Positions 47,822 through 56,632 of a DNA stretch of 64,000 nt are shown piece after piece. The position numbers and the translations under genes are program-made. The DNA is from JAIOQJ01 sp963718635 (lineage in GTDB: Bacteria; Planctomycetota; Planctomycetia; Gemmatales; Gemmataceae). A model generated the notes under the pieces. That model worked only from the letters and a program-made list of their open reading frames with translations, made no database searches and was not told the DNA's origin. The stretch is from the NCBI GenBank assembly GCA_963718635.1, contig OY970367.1, forward strand, positions 2,604,001-2,668,000, in the 5' to 3' direction. How positions within the stretch are numbered: the first letter of the stretch is position 1; the number at the start of each line of letters is the position of its first letter.

Positions 47822-48550
47822 ATGATCGAACTCCGCCAGGTCTGCAAGCGCTACGGTTCCAAGACGGCCGTTGCCGACTTGAATCTGCACATAGCAGCGG
47901 GCGAGCTGTTCGCCATTCTGGGCCCCAACGGCGCCGGCAAGACGACTACCATCAAGATGATCTGCGGGCTCTTGTTCCCCACCGAAGGCCAGGTTTTGGT
48001 CGGCGGATTCGATGTCGTTCGCGACGGCGATCAAGCGCGGGGGCTGCTCAGTTACGTTCCGGATCAGCCCTATCTTTACGAGAAATTATCGGGGCGTGAA
48101 TTCTTGCACTTCATCGCCGAGCTCTATGGATTGCCGAAGGCCGAGGCCACGAAACGCGTCGAAGAGATGATCGCTCTTTTCAGCCTGCACGAGTTCGTTG
48201 ACGACCTGACCGAACGCTATTCGCATGGCATGCGCCAGCGCACCGTATTTGCTGCCGCGCTCGTTCATCGGCCGAAGGTCTTGGTCGTCGATGAGCCGAC
48301 CGTCGGCCTCGATCCCCGCAGCATCCGCTTGCTGAAAGACCTGTTGCGCGATGAAGCGAAGCAGGGAACAACCGTTTTTTTGTCGACCCATTCGCTCGAT
48401 ATTGCTCAGGAGTTGGCCGACCGCATTGCCATTGTCGATCATGGCCGGCTCATCGCCTGCGGCAGCCTCGACACCTTGCGCAAACAAGCTTCCTTAGATG
48501 GAACGCTGGAAGAAGTATTTCTGAAATTGACCAATGAAACGGAAGTCTGA
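47822..48550 (+). CDS. ABC transporter ATP-binding protein
   Basis: A 242-residue ATPase with all motifs: Walker A GPNGAGKTTTIKM, signature YSHGMRQR, Walker B VLVVDEPTVGLDP and the His loop STHSLD. It belongs to the CcmA/DrrA-like group that works with ABC-2-type permeases, here the gene starting 110 bases downstream. The start at 47822 (MIELRQVCKRYGSK) follows a repeat-bearing leader; the frame upstream is noise. The transported substrate is unknown. Confidence 0.93.
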   Translation: MIELRQVCKRYGSKTAVADLNLHIAAGELFAILGPNGAGKTTTIKMICGLLFPTEGQVLVGGFDVVRDGDQARGLLSYVPDQPYLYEKLSGREFLHFIAELYGLPKAEATKRVEEMIALFSLHEFVDDLTERYSHGMRQRTVFAAALVHRPKVLVVDEPTVGLDPRSIRLLKDLLRDEAKQGTTVFLSTHSLDIAQELADRIAIVDHGRLIACGSLDTLRKQASLDGTLEEVFLKLTNETEV

Positions 48551-48655
48551 CGACTTCCGCTACGCTTAATTTCCGTAGCGGAAGTCGTCAGACTTCCGGG
48601 TACGCAACGCCTCCAGCGGAAGTCTGACGACTTCCGCTACGTTATTCACAAGAAT
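48546..48655. repeat. Palindromic repeat cluster ggaagtcgtcagacttcc
   Basis: Three palindromic units around cggaagtctgacgacttccgctacg lie between the ABC ATPase and its permease gene: about 48540-48566, 48575-48599 and 48616-48642. The first overlaps the end of the ATPase gene, contributing its last codons. The same family forms a tandem array at 55583-55935. Confidence 0.88.
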
Positions 48656-48659
48656 TCGA

Positions 48660-50361
48660 ATGATGAATCGAACCCGTCAAGGTTGGACCTTCCAGAAACT
48701 GCGCTGGCGAATCGCACGCAACTCGAGCGCACTGCTCTTCGGCCATTCGCGCATGCGCTTCATCACCATGCTCGGCTGCTGCGCGGTGATTGCCGCACTT
48801 TTATTTGCTGCAGCTTGGGAAGGTTTTCTGCTGATACGCAACAGCAACTTATCGCCATCCGGCAACATCGTCGGACTCTTGTTCGACGCCATGTTCTTTA
48901 CCCTCGGCAGCATGCTGGCCCTATCGACCGGGTTGATCTTGTATGCCAGCCTGTTCAATGGCGCCGAGGCAAAATTTCTGCTCGCCAGTCCCGCCCGGGC
49001 CGATCAGATATTCGGGACGAAATTTCAATCGGCGGTCACCTTTAGTTCGTGGGCGTTCTTAGTGTTGGTTGGCCCAATCACCGTGGCTTATGGGATTGTC
49101 TTCCCAGCGCCTTGGTTCTATTTTGCCACGCTGCCGGTGTGGTTGTTGGCCTATGCCATTCTGCCGGGCACTGTTGGCGCCATCGGCTGTCTGCTGATCG
49201 TCAATTTCTTTCCGCAACGGCGCAAACAGGCCCTGCTTTTGCTGCTCGGTTTGCTGGTCGCGGCGGCCTGTTATGGGGGATACCGCATCATCACGCTGTC
49301 GCGATCGGGTATGCCAAATCACGACGCTCTCGAAGAAATCTTCAGCATGTTCGCGCTGGCTACCAGCACGCTCTCGCCGAGTCGCTGGCTGTCGCGCGGC
49401 TTACTTTTTCTCACGCGCGATGACATATATGCTTCACTACTTCCGTTTGCCCTGTTGTGGAGCAACGCAGCATTTGCTTATCTAATCGCCGCATACTTAG
49501 CTAAAAAAATCTATCGCCGTGGCTTCAATCGAATTGCCGGCGGCTGCAGCAACCGACGCGTTCACGGCGCCCATTGGCTCGATCGCTTGATGAATTTTTT
49601 AGTTGGTTATCTCGATCCGAAAACACGCTTACTAGTAGTGAAGGATTTCCGCAGCTTCCGCCGTGAGCCGGCCCAGGTTGCTCAGCTGGCGGTCTTCGCC
49701 GGGCTTATGCTTTTATGCGTCATCAACATCCGCCAGTTCTTCGGCTCGGATTTGCCGGTCGTCAATCAATCGGCCGTCAGCCTGCTCAACTTGCTCGCAA
49801 CGGGATTGCTGATGTGCGCGTACCTGGGCAGATTTGTCTATCCGCTTATCAGTCTGGAAGGCCGCAAATTCTGGATCCTCGGGCTGCTGCCGCTGAAGCG
49901 AGATCAGCTTCTTTGGGGCAAATTCTGCTTTGCCGCCACGATGACGGCCGTGCTGGCAGGCGCGATCATCCTGGTAAGCGATGTCGTTCTCGCCATGCCC
50001 TTGGTCGCGATTCTGCTGCATCAAGCGACGATCGCCGTCTTGTCAATCGGCCTGAGCGGCCTCTGTGTCGGCATGAGCGCCTGGATGCCCAACTTCCGCG
50101 AAACCGATCCCGCCAAGATTGTCGTCGGCTTCGGCGGCACCATCTTCACGATTGCTAGTCTGATGTTTTTGCTGACGACCGTAGCGATCATCTGCCTCCC
50201 CTATCACTTCGTCAGCGCAGCGTGATGCCGTCATGAAAGAGACGGGCGATCTACCGTGGTGGGCGCTCATCGGACTCCCCCTTGGCGCGGTCATGGCTTA
50301 CCTGGGAGTCTGGCTGCCAATGTGCCTGGGCGCTCGCACGTTGCGTTCGATGGAATTTTGA
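48660..50361 (+). CDS. ABC exporter membrane protein, one frameshift near the 3' end
   Basis: The main frame encodes 521 residues with at least ten membrane helices, starting MMNRTRQGWTFQKLRWRIAR. It resembles large putative ABC exporter permeases that pair with a single ATPase. Landmarks are LFNGAEAKFLLASPARADQI, TRLLVVKDFRSFRREPAQVA and EGRKFWILGLLPLKRDQLLW. It stops at 50225 without the final helix, but a second frame from about 50222 to 50361 reads KETGDLPWWALIGLPLGAVM and YLGVWLPMCLGARTLRSMEF, which is the expected last helix and terminus. A single indel near 50220 is therefore likely. It is co-transcribed with the ATPase gene upstream. Confidence 0.82.
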
Positions 50362-50381
50362 AAACAAAATCTCTAAGGCTA

Positions 50382-51119
50382 TCACTTGACCGGTATGACA
50401 GTAACCTCTGTTGCCGCTTTCCAAGCGATCTCCTGGAGAGGGCGTGCTTCTTCATCCGTCAAGCCGGCTAATTTACCTGGAAGGCCTTCCGGACTCTTAC
50501 CGAAGATGGTCGCATAAAAAACGCACGCTGCCAGATACGTGCCTTTGGCGTTGGGGTGTTTCAAATCCTTTTCATGCAGGGTGAGTTTGCTATTCTGCTT
50601 CAGCGCCGCTTCCCAGGCATTTCCAACCGGCGCCAGCTGACCTTTGACTTCTTTCGCGAGTTCCAGGTAGGCTTTGGTGATAACGCCCTGGTCCTCCGGC
50701 TTATTCTGCAAAGCCCAGGTCATGTAGAAGATCGTCTTGGCGCCCTGTTTCTTGATCTCCGCATCGAACTTTTTTCCGTATTCAAACATGGACTCTCGTC
50801 GAGCCAGGGCAGCGGTGCTGTGATCTTGAAGAATGACGAAATCCCATTGGCGGGCCTGAATTTTCGCCAACGCTTTGCCGTCCTTCCAATGCTTTTCAAG
50901 CGTGCAGCCTCCGGGAGATTCGCGCTCAACATGTAAAGGGCGCTGACCACCGGCTTTGGCAAGTTCGGCCAACATCTTCGGCAGATCATGCTGTGAGGTA
51001 AAGCTATTGCCAATGAACAGCACCTGCATTTCATCGGCGGCCTTTGCGGCCGTTGATCCGATGAGAAGGGCTAAGGCAAAGAAAATCCAGCAGCCGTTGC
51101 AACAGTTAAAATGTGACAT
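50382..51119 (-). CDS. Secreted SGNH/GDSL-like hydrolase
   Basis: A 245-residue protein with a signal peptide (CWIFFALALLIGSTAAKAAD). The catalytic Ser is in VLFIGNSFTSQHDLPKML and the Asp/His dyad in KHPNAKGTYLAACVFY, with WDFVILQDHS in between, in the order of SGNH hydrolases. It is an exported esterase or lipase-like enzyme; in planctomycetes such proteins are often polysaccharide esterases, but the substrate is not shown. The ATG at 51119 fits the signal peptide; an in-frame start lies seven codons upstream. Confidence 0.85.
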   Translation of the reverse strand: MSHFNCCNGCWIFFALALLIGSTAAKAADEMQVLFIGNSFTSQHDLPKMLAELAKAGGQRPLHVERESPGGCTLEKHWKDGKALAKIQARQWDFVILQDHSTAALARRESMFEYGKKFDAEIKKQGAKTIFYMTWALQNKPEDQGVITKAYLELAKEVKGQLAPVGNAWEAALKQNSKLTLHEKDLKHPNAKGTYLAACVFYATIFGKSPEGLPGKLAGLTDEEARPLQEIAWKAATEVTVIPVK

Positions 51120-51159
51120 GTTGATTTCTCCGGACGACAAAAATGAACCACGAAATTAT

Positions 51160-51827
51160 TCACGCGCTGGTTAGCGCCTCATTCAAAGAACACGTTTCAA
51201 GAATCGGCTCACCTCGCCGATAGCGTCCCAGCAATTCGTGGGATCGCCGTGCTAGCATTCGTCGGACTTCGCGCCGCTTTCCTTTTACGCGTGGAATGAT
51301 CATGTCATCATAGCCCGTCGTGCTGTGACGCATCCAGGCGATGACAGCCGCCTCGGCCCGTTGTTCAACGGGTATCCGATTCGTCCGAGCCACCGTGCCG
51401 CTGCCGACCGGCGTCGCATGATCGGTGACGGCCTTGGCAAGCCTTTCCGCTAGATCAGCAAAATTTGTATGAAAGCCGAGAAACGCCACCACGGCCGCGC
51501 AAAATCCTCGACATACTCCGCCTGCGCCTTCTGCCGGCGTTGAATGTCGGCCTGCTTCTTCTTGCTAAAACTCTCCGTGGAGCGCTCGGCTTCCAACTCC
51601 CCCCGAATACGCTCAACGGTTGCCAACGGAGTCCATACACCCCGCGAAAAGACCTTTCGGCCTTTCTTCTCGGCAACGACCCAATGATCGCCAGCAGCCT
51701 TCGCGCGACGCGTCAATGCCGCATCGCCCGGAGGCAGCAGAATCCAGTCGGCCGGCGCCGTCAGCACTTTGCCATCGGCGGCACGGACGCTATTGGGCGT
51801 GGGACCCGGAGAATAGGTTTGGCTCAT
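51160..51827 (-). CDS. DUF2293 domain protein, one frameshift
   Basis: Two frames join near 51485-51500. The first carries PADWILLPPGDAALTRRAKA, GDHWVVAEKKGRKVFSRGVW and a charged helix; the second carries VVAFLGFHTNFADLAERLAK, EQRAEAAVIAWMRHSTTGYD and VKGKRREVRRMLARRSHELL, the DUF2293 core. Reconstructed length is about 222 residues. The function is not known; the basic helical end suggests nucleic-acid binding. It is followed, in reverse direction, by the SGNH hydrolase gene and lies directly after the selenocysteine tRNA. Confidence 0.8.
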
Positions 51828-51848
51828 TGGCAGAATTAATCAGAAAGG

Positions 51849-51943
51849 CGGGAGTGTATGGGAATCGAACCCACTGAGAGCTTTGTTCAAACCCTCCACC
51901 AGTTTTGAAGACCGGGGCCGGCACCAGCCATGCAAACACCCCC
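51849..51943 (-). tRNA. selC: tRNA-Sec (anticodon TCA)
   Basis: A 95-base minus-strand tRNA. The eight-base acceptor stem pairs ggggggtgt-type 51936-51943 with 51850-51857 (one G-U pair), with discriminator G at 51849. The anticodon loop cttcaaa (51904-51910 on the plus strand as tttgaag) places TCA at 51906-51908, closed by a five-pair stem ccggt/actgg. A long variable arm follows, then a T arm gtggg-ttcgatt-cccat. The length, long acceptor stem, long variable arm and TCA anticodon are the hallmarks of the selenocysteine tRNA that reads UGA. CCA is not fully encoded. No selA, selB or selD gene is in the window. Confidence 0.9.
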
Positions 51944-52860
51944 AATAGCGCCAATGCCTATTGTAGACTTTTTGAAATGAAGTTTAACTGCCACCCTATC
52001 GCGCGTGGGGGCAGTCCTCCCGGCCTGCCCTGGTAAGCTCCTCTCAAGTGTGAACGGTTCACACTTTCATGCCTCACCAAGACCCCGACAAAAAATTTGG
52101 GACAAAAAGATAAGAACGATCTATCTTTCGTCTTATATTTTTGCCAACAATTTTTTGTCGTTGGTTTTGTCTTTCCATTCCGCATTCCGAACTCGGAACT
52201 CCGCCTTCCGCATTTCTCCGAAGCGCTTTTCCAAGATTTTCTCGCAAAGTCGCTTGGGGAAATATTTCCCGAAGCGACTCTTCGCTCCTGTCCGCATTAG
52301 ACGAAACTCACCAGTCTGAAGCGCCAGCGAAGAAAACTTTTCGAGGAGCGAAAGGCGACTCATTGGCTTCTTGATTCCGCATTCCGAATTTCCACAGTCC
52401 GCATTTCTCTGACGCGATTTCCCACGATTTCATCGCAAAGTGCCTCTGGGAAATATTACCCGAAGGGTCGGTGAATACCATGACACTGGGTATCTGATAG
52501 GCGGTTCGCCCAAATTGAAACGGCTCGATAGAGCAACCCTGTCTTATATTTTTGCCGCTATCTTTTTGTCGGAGTTCTTATTCTTCATTCCGAATTCCGA
52601 GTTCCGCATTTCTTTCCACTTACTAACTTAGGCGCGCCGTTTTTCGGAAATCTTTTTTCACCGCAACAAGGCTTTCCGCCCAGCCAACGCGGCGAGTCGC
52701 GGCCTCGCGGGTGACAAGCCTCGTCCAATCCAACCATCAAAAAACAAGCACCACGAACCTTGCATTTGCCGCGCGGCCTTCGCGGCGGCTTGAACATTCG
52801 ACTTCGTTGACAACGGTGATCGAGGCGAATTAGTTCTGGCGGCTTGCTTCTTACACCGCC
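51944..52860. other. Repeat-rich intergenic region
   Basis: No gene is seen. It is a patchwork of dispersed repeats: tttttgccaacaattttttg near 52138, tttttgccgctatctttttg near 52548 (also at 42949 as a variant and at 61434), gggaaatatttcccgaag-type palindromes at 52248-52279 and 52441-52470, and cattccgcattccgaa-type units at 52180, 52375 and 52585. The same groups recur together at 61040-61460, which suggests one composite element that has copied as a unit. Confidence 0.6.
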
Positions 52861-53069
52861 CAGCTGCAAAATCGGGTGGACGACGATTTGGATCAAGCGG
52901 CAAAGAAGATCGAAAAGCTGCCGAAGCCAAAGAAGCCAAGAAAACGTAAAGACAGCAGCGAAGGGGGCGCCGCGTGAACGAAGCCCAAACCCGAGCCAAT
53001 GATATCGACCCCATGCTCAAAAGCGCATTCACCGCGCTCGACGAGTTGAAGAAATCGCTGCTGCACTGA
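52861..53069 (+). pseudogene. Remnant of type I restriction-modification genes (hsdR start joined to hsdS end)
   Basis: First there is a frame tail (AQLQNRVDDDLDQAAKKIEK ... KRKDSSEGGAA) that stops at 52975-52977 with its last bases overlapping a GTG start. The new frame reads VNEAQTRANDIDPMLKSA, which closely matches the first residues of HsdR (MNEAETRA..IDP.LK.AGW). It runs without a break into FTALDELKKSLLH, the typical C-terminal helix of HsdS, and stops at a TGA, after which AFNGEL still continues the HsdS end. A deletion seems to have joined two genes. The hsdR C-terminus survives at 54245-54424. Confidence 0.5.
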
Positions 53070-53360
53070 GCTTTTAACGGAGAACTGTAGCACAAGTTTC
53101 CAACTTGTGCATTTTCCGCACAAGTTGCAAACTTGTGCCACCGGACGAGTTGAAGAAGTCGCTGCTGCACGGGGCTTTAAGCGGGGAACGGTAGCACATG
53201 TTTCCAACTTGTGCATTTTCCGCACAAGTTGCAAACTTGTGCCACCGGCCGAATTGAAGAAGTCGCTGCTGCACGGGGCTTCAAGCGGGGAACGGTAGCA
53301 CATGTTTCCAACTTGCGCATTTTCCGCACAAGTTGGAAACATGTGCTACCGTTCCAAGCG
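53040..53360. repeat. Three tandem 104-base units of hsdS tail plus REP palindromes
   Basis: Units start at 53040, 53144 and 53248, an exact period of 104. Each has the codons for DELKKSLLH or a close variant, then the end of an hsdS-like gene, followed by palindromes with the core cacaagttggaaacttgtgc or its variants. The palindromes recur at 54092-54215 and 61537-61600. They are probably the REP-type substrate of the neighbouring RAYT transposase. Confidence 0.9.
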
Positions 53361-53398
53361 AAATTGCTAGTATATTTTGCAACTTTTGAGGTTCAACA

Positions 53399-54107
53399 AT
53401 GCACGAACAACCTCTCTTCCGTCGGCGCAATCTTCCGCATTGGGATATGCCTGGTGCCGTGTACTTCGTCACAGCTTGTCTTGACGGCAGCATTCCGGCC
53501 GATGGCTTGCTCGATTTGACACGATACCAGCGGGAATTGAGTCTGCGACCCGTTCCAGAGTCGATGCCCCGCCAGGAATGGGATCGCCAAATTTGGAAAC
53601 TGCGGTTCGCTCGTTTTGACGAATGGTTGGACGCCAAGCCAGCCTGTCGACATCTGGCCGACCAACAACTGGCTCGACTGGTCAGCGATTCCTGTTACTT
53701 TTTCGCCGGCGAGCGGTATGATCTGCTGGCGTATTGCATCATGCCCTCGCACATGCACTGGGTCTTTCGACCGCGCCGCCGAGTGGGTAAAGTCGTTGCC
53801 CGTTGAAGAGAAGATTCGTTCGCCGCGCGAACGCATCATGCACTCGCTGAAACGGCAGACCGCGAAGGAATGCAACCAGTTGCTGGGCCTGACAGGCGCT
53901 TTCTGGCAACACGAGTCGTATGACCACTGGGTCCGCGATCTGGACGAATTGGAGCGCATAATCGTATATGTCGAAAGAAACCCAGTGAAGGCAGGTTTGG
54001 TCAGCAGAATAGAGGATTGGGAACACTCATCGGCACACGATCGCATCAAGTTTGCGATTCCAGAAGGACCATTGCTGAAGCCGAAAGCGCACAAATTGGA
54101 AACTTGA
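53399..54107 (+). mobile_element. REP-associated tyrosine transposase (RAYT, IS200-like Y1), one frameshift
   Basis: A Y1 HUH-type transposase of about 235 residues. Starts MHEQPLFRRRNLPHWDMPGA with VYFVTACLDGSIP. The HUH motif is in LLAYCIMPSHMHWVF (His-x-His). After an indel near 53768 the other frame continues DRAAEWVKSLPVEEKIRSPR, AFWQHESYDHWVRDLDELER (containing the Tyr region), and IIVYVERNPVKAGLV, as expected. REP palindromes of the cacaagttggaaacttgtgc family flank it on both sides (53090-53360 and 54092-54215), the configuration of a REPtron. It lies within a wrecked type I restriction locus. RAYTs bind and cleave REP hairpins. Confidence 0.87.
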
Positions 54108-54244
54108 GCCACAGAAAGTGCGAATCCGCTGTAGCCGAAAGCGCACAAGTTGGAAACTTGTGCCACTGAAAATGCGAGTCCGCTGTAGCACAAGTTTCCA
54201 ACTTGTGCGCATCGGCCTGTCGATGCCCTGCTCGGCATCGCTTC

Positions 54245-54424
54245 GTTCTTTCACAGTACGTTAAGGTAGGCGTGGACGAACTGGGCCAGGAAAAGCTTGT
54301 GCCGCTGCTCAGACTTAAGTACCACGACTCGATTCCTGACGCCGTGGCCGATCTGGGCAAAACTGAACAGATCAGGGATGCTTTCAGCGGATTTCAAAAA
54401 TATCTGTACGACGTCGCGGCGTGA
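54245..54424 (+). pseudogene. C-terminal fragment of type I restriction subunit HsdR
   Basis: The frame has no start of its own, being led in by REP sequence. It reads YVKVGVDELGQEKLVPLLRL, KYHDSIPDAVADLGKTEQIR and DAFSGFQKYLYDVAA, stop at 54424. This matches the terminal EcoEI-type HsdR helical segment (LLELKYGS..DAV..LG....IR..F.GFQ..LY). About 60 of roughly 800 residues remain. Together with the HsdR start at 52974, it shows that most of hsdR has been lost between them and replaced by the RAYT and repeats. Confidence 0.7.
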
Positions 54425-54495
54425 AAGAAATTGGCGAAAAAACGGACACTCATCTTCTGTCGCTTTCATCAAGATGGAATACCTTCCCTCCCCGT

Positions 54496-55350
54496 TTACT
54501 TCAGCTCCTGCGACTCGACGGCGACGCCGATTTTGCCGTTGTCGGGGGTTACGGGGAGGCGTTCGAGTTGGCCGCTTTCGCCGTTAAGGAAGATGACGTC
54601 GACCGGGCCGTTGGCCAAGGAAAGGGCCAACTGTAATTCCTGGAAGTTTTGAATGCGGGCTTTGCCGATGCCGACGATCACGTCGCCCGGTCGGAGGTCG
54701 GCGTCTTTGGCAGTGCCGGCATCGAGAACCTGGGTGATGCGCATGCCGGTCTCATTGGCGAAGGAGGGCTGCGGCATGATGCCGAGCGGCGTGACGCCTT
54801 GCATCGGCGGCGCCATCTGAGCGTAAATCGGCTGCGAAGGCAGGAAGGAGAATGACAGGCCCAGCCCGATAAAGCTGCCGCCGTAGAAATAGGGATAGCC
54901 GTAATAGGGGTATGCACGTCGGGCGGAATAGTTGATGTTCGGGTTATGAGTCCAATTATGATTTTGGACGTTCGCTAAGCCATTGATGTTGGCCCGACCC
55001 CCAATGTTTGTGGCGCTGGGACTCGTCAACGAACGATTGGTGAGGTTGCTCGGATGGACTCCTTGGACGTTGGCAGGGTGTGCCGGGTGCGCCAGTGGAA
55101 CAGCCGACGGATGGACGTTCGCGATACCCGGGTGACCCAATGGAACAGCCGACGGATGAATGCCGGGCGAGACCGAGTGAAAACTGGGCGCTGAATGCGC
55201 GGGTGCAAACGAGGGCATATGTCCGCCGCCTCCGTGGCCTCCTCCGCCATGTCCGCCGCCTCCTCCTCCCCCGTGTGGCGCGGCAAAGCCGTTAAGGGGA
55301 AAAGCGACCGTTGAAGCGCTTAGCAGTGCCAACAAAAGAAACCGGCTCAT
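54496..55350 (-). CDS. Secreted PDZ-domain protein with Gly/His-rich region
   Basis: A 284-residue protein with a signal peptide (FLLLALLSASTVAFPLNGFA), a Gly/His-rich stretch (GGGGGGGHGGGGHGGGG), repeats of HPSAVPLGHPG type, an Asn-rich region and a short hydrophobic segment. The C-terminal 90 residues form a PDZ domain: GMRITQVLDAGTAKDADLRP, GDVIVGIGKARIQNFQELQL and VDVIFLNGESGQLERLPV. No protease domain is present, so it is probably an adaptor or envelope-bound peptide-binding protein. The His-rich part might bind metal. Confidence 0.83.
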   Translation of the reverse strand: MSRFLLLALLSASTVAFPLNGFAAPHGGGGGGGHGGGGHGGGGHMPSFAPAHSAPSFHSVSPGIHPSAVPLGHPGIANVHPSAVPLAHPAHPANVQGVHPSNLTNRSLTSPSATNIGGRANINGLANVQNHNWTHNPNINYSARRAYPYYGYPYFYGGSFIGLGLSFSFLPSQPIYAQMAPPMQGVTPLGIMPQPSFANETGMRITQVLDAGTAKDADLRPGDVIVGIGKARIQNFQELQLALSLANGPVDVIFLNGESGQLERLPVTPDNGKIGVAVESQELK

Positions 55351-55582
55351 GGGATAGCCTTTCGAATGCGGTGCTGCTCGCAGAAGCGGGAGAGGGGCAG
55401 CGCCCCGACTTACAAATTTGCTGAGTTGCAGGAAACGATAGTCTTACTCTATCCGGCCGGCGGCGGCAGTTCTTAAAAAAAAGCGTGTTGCTCTATAAAA
55501 AACTGAGAATACTGCCGCTCGCTCGGCATAGCCGCTGCGATAGGAACGCGGGAGTTTGTAAAACTTGCTTGAGGCTTCACTC

Positions 55583-55935
55583 GTAGCGGAAGTCGTCAGA
55601 CTTCCGGCACCGCCTCGAAGTCTAGGCCTTGCTCGGAAGTCTTACGACTTCCGCTACGCGACGCGATGCCTTCGTAGCCGAAGTCGTAAGACTTCCGGCG
55701 CCGCCTCGAAGTCTAGGCCTTGCTCGGAAGTCTTACGACTTCCGCTACGCGACGCCTTCGTAGCCGAAGTCGTAAGACTTCCGGCGCCGCCTCGAAGTCT
55801 AGGCCTTGCTCGGAAGTCTTACGACTTCCGCTACGCGACGCGATGCCTTCGTAGCCGAAGTCGTAAGACTTCCGGCGCCGCGCGGAAGTTGAGGCTTCGC
55901 TCGGAAGTCTTACGACTTCCGCTACGCACACCTTT
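55583..55935. repeat. Tandem array of ggaagtcgtaagacttccg palindromes
   Basis: Starts with tagcggaagtcgtcagactt at 55583 and continues with about four units of 85-96 bases. Each unit has a right-hand palindrome gaagtcttacgacttccgct, a linker (acgcgacgcgatgccttcg), a left-hand palindrome agccgaagtcgtaagacttc and the linker cggcgccgcctcgaagtcta. The gap 55351-55959 has no gene. The same palindrome family lies at 48546-48655. It could form strong cruciforms. Confidence 0.9.
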
Positions 55936-55959
55936 ACGCTCTTCCACCTCAGGTGACTG

Positions 55960-56325
55960 ATGCCGAATCTACAACAAATTGCTGAAACGCTCTTCATCGG
56001 TGAATATCATCGGCATGTCTTTCTTTGCACCGGCGATACGTGCTGCTCGGCCGAGCAAGGCCAGGAGGCCTGGGACGAACTCAAAAAGCGGCTCAAGGAA
56101 GAGAAGCTCTCGCTGAGCGCCGGGCCAAAAGCCTGTTATCGCACGAAGGCGGATTGCTTACGCGTTTGTCAAGATGGGCCTATCGTCGTCGTTTACCCGG
56201 AAGGAACGTGGTACTACGGCATGACCAAGGAGCGCATTCCACTCTTGGTCCAGCAGCACTTGATGGAAGGCAATCCGGTGGAAGAATGGATATTTGCCGC
56301 AACGCGCGTGCCGAAGCAAGGTTAG
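55960..56325 (+). CDS. Thioredoxin-like 2Fe-2S ferredoxin
   Basis: A 121-residue protein. Four Cys ligands of a thioredoxin-fold 2Fe-2S cluster are visible: VFLCTGDTCCSAEQGQEAWD and CYRTKADCLRVCQDGPIVVV, followed by YPEGTWYYGMTKERIPLLVQ. This is the NuoE/CbiW-like (2Fe-2S) ferredoxin family. It probably transfers electrons in the cytoplasm; the partner is not evident. It lies directly after the palindrome array, which leaves little space for a promoter. Confidence 0.93.
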   Translation: MPNLQQIAETLFIGEYHRHVFLCTGDTCCSAEQGQEAWDELKKRLKEEKLSLSAGPKACYRTKADCLRVCQDGPIVVVYPEGTWYYGMTKERIPLLVQQHLMEGNPVEEWIFAATRVPKQG

Positions 56326-56349
56326 GAACGCTTACAACGTGCGTGTCTT

Positions 56350-56452
56350 TCGCCTCGCGGGTCTTCGATTTGGCAGCAATGAGCAGGTCCGGATGCAATC
56401 GATTAGCACAGTTGCCGGCGACGGTCGTCTCGACATAAACCGTGTCTATCAC
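56350..56452 (-). pseudogene. N-terminal fragment of a PIN-domain protein
   Basis: The frame starts MIDTVYVETTVAGNCANRLH, continuing PDLLIAAKSKTREAKD, a good match to the first 35 residues of a PIN-domain group (xTVYIETTIvsyLt.R.s.d...Aa.q..TR.WW). After that the similarity stops, and the frame runs into sequence antisense to the ferredoxin gene. It is most likely a truncated toxin gene. Confidence 0.5.
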
Positions 56453-56632
56453 TACATCTTATTACTCCGAACAAAGCCGTTCTGGTCAAGCGGACCGCTT
56501 TGGGGCTGGGATTTTGCAACGGCAGGTTCAATAACGGCAGTTTGGCCGGATTAAGTAGTAATCCTTGCCCCATACTCGATATAAACGCCAGCGGAAGTTC
56601 CTGCGGCGGCGTCTAGTTCTAGTATGCCGTGC

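Noticed and set aside
53060..53090. In-frame TGA in the hsdS tail as a selenocysteine codon, given the tRNA-Sec
   Set aside because: The two other tandem copies have a glycine codon at this place and the gene is a remnant; no SECIS-like structure is apparent beyond the REP palindrome.
53040..53360. Tandem repeats that could be a CRISPR array
   Set aside because: The 104-base period is exact, but the units have no unique spacers between short repeats; each is a coding tail plus palindromes, and no cas gene is nearby.
55583..55935. Second array as a CRISPR candidate
   Set aside because: Linkers between palindromes are themselves repeated rather than unique, and the unit is an inverted repeat of the dispersed ggaagtcgt family.
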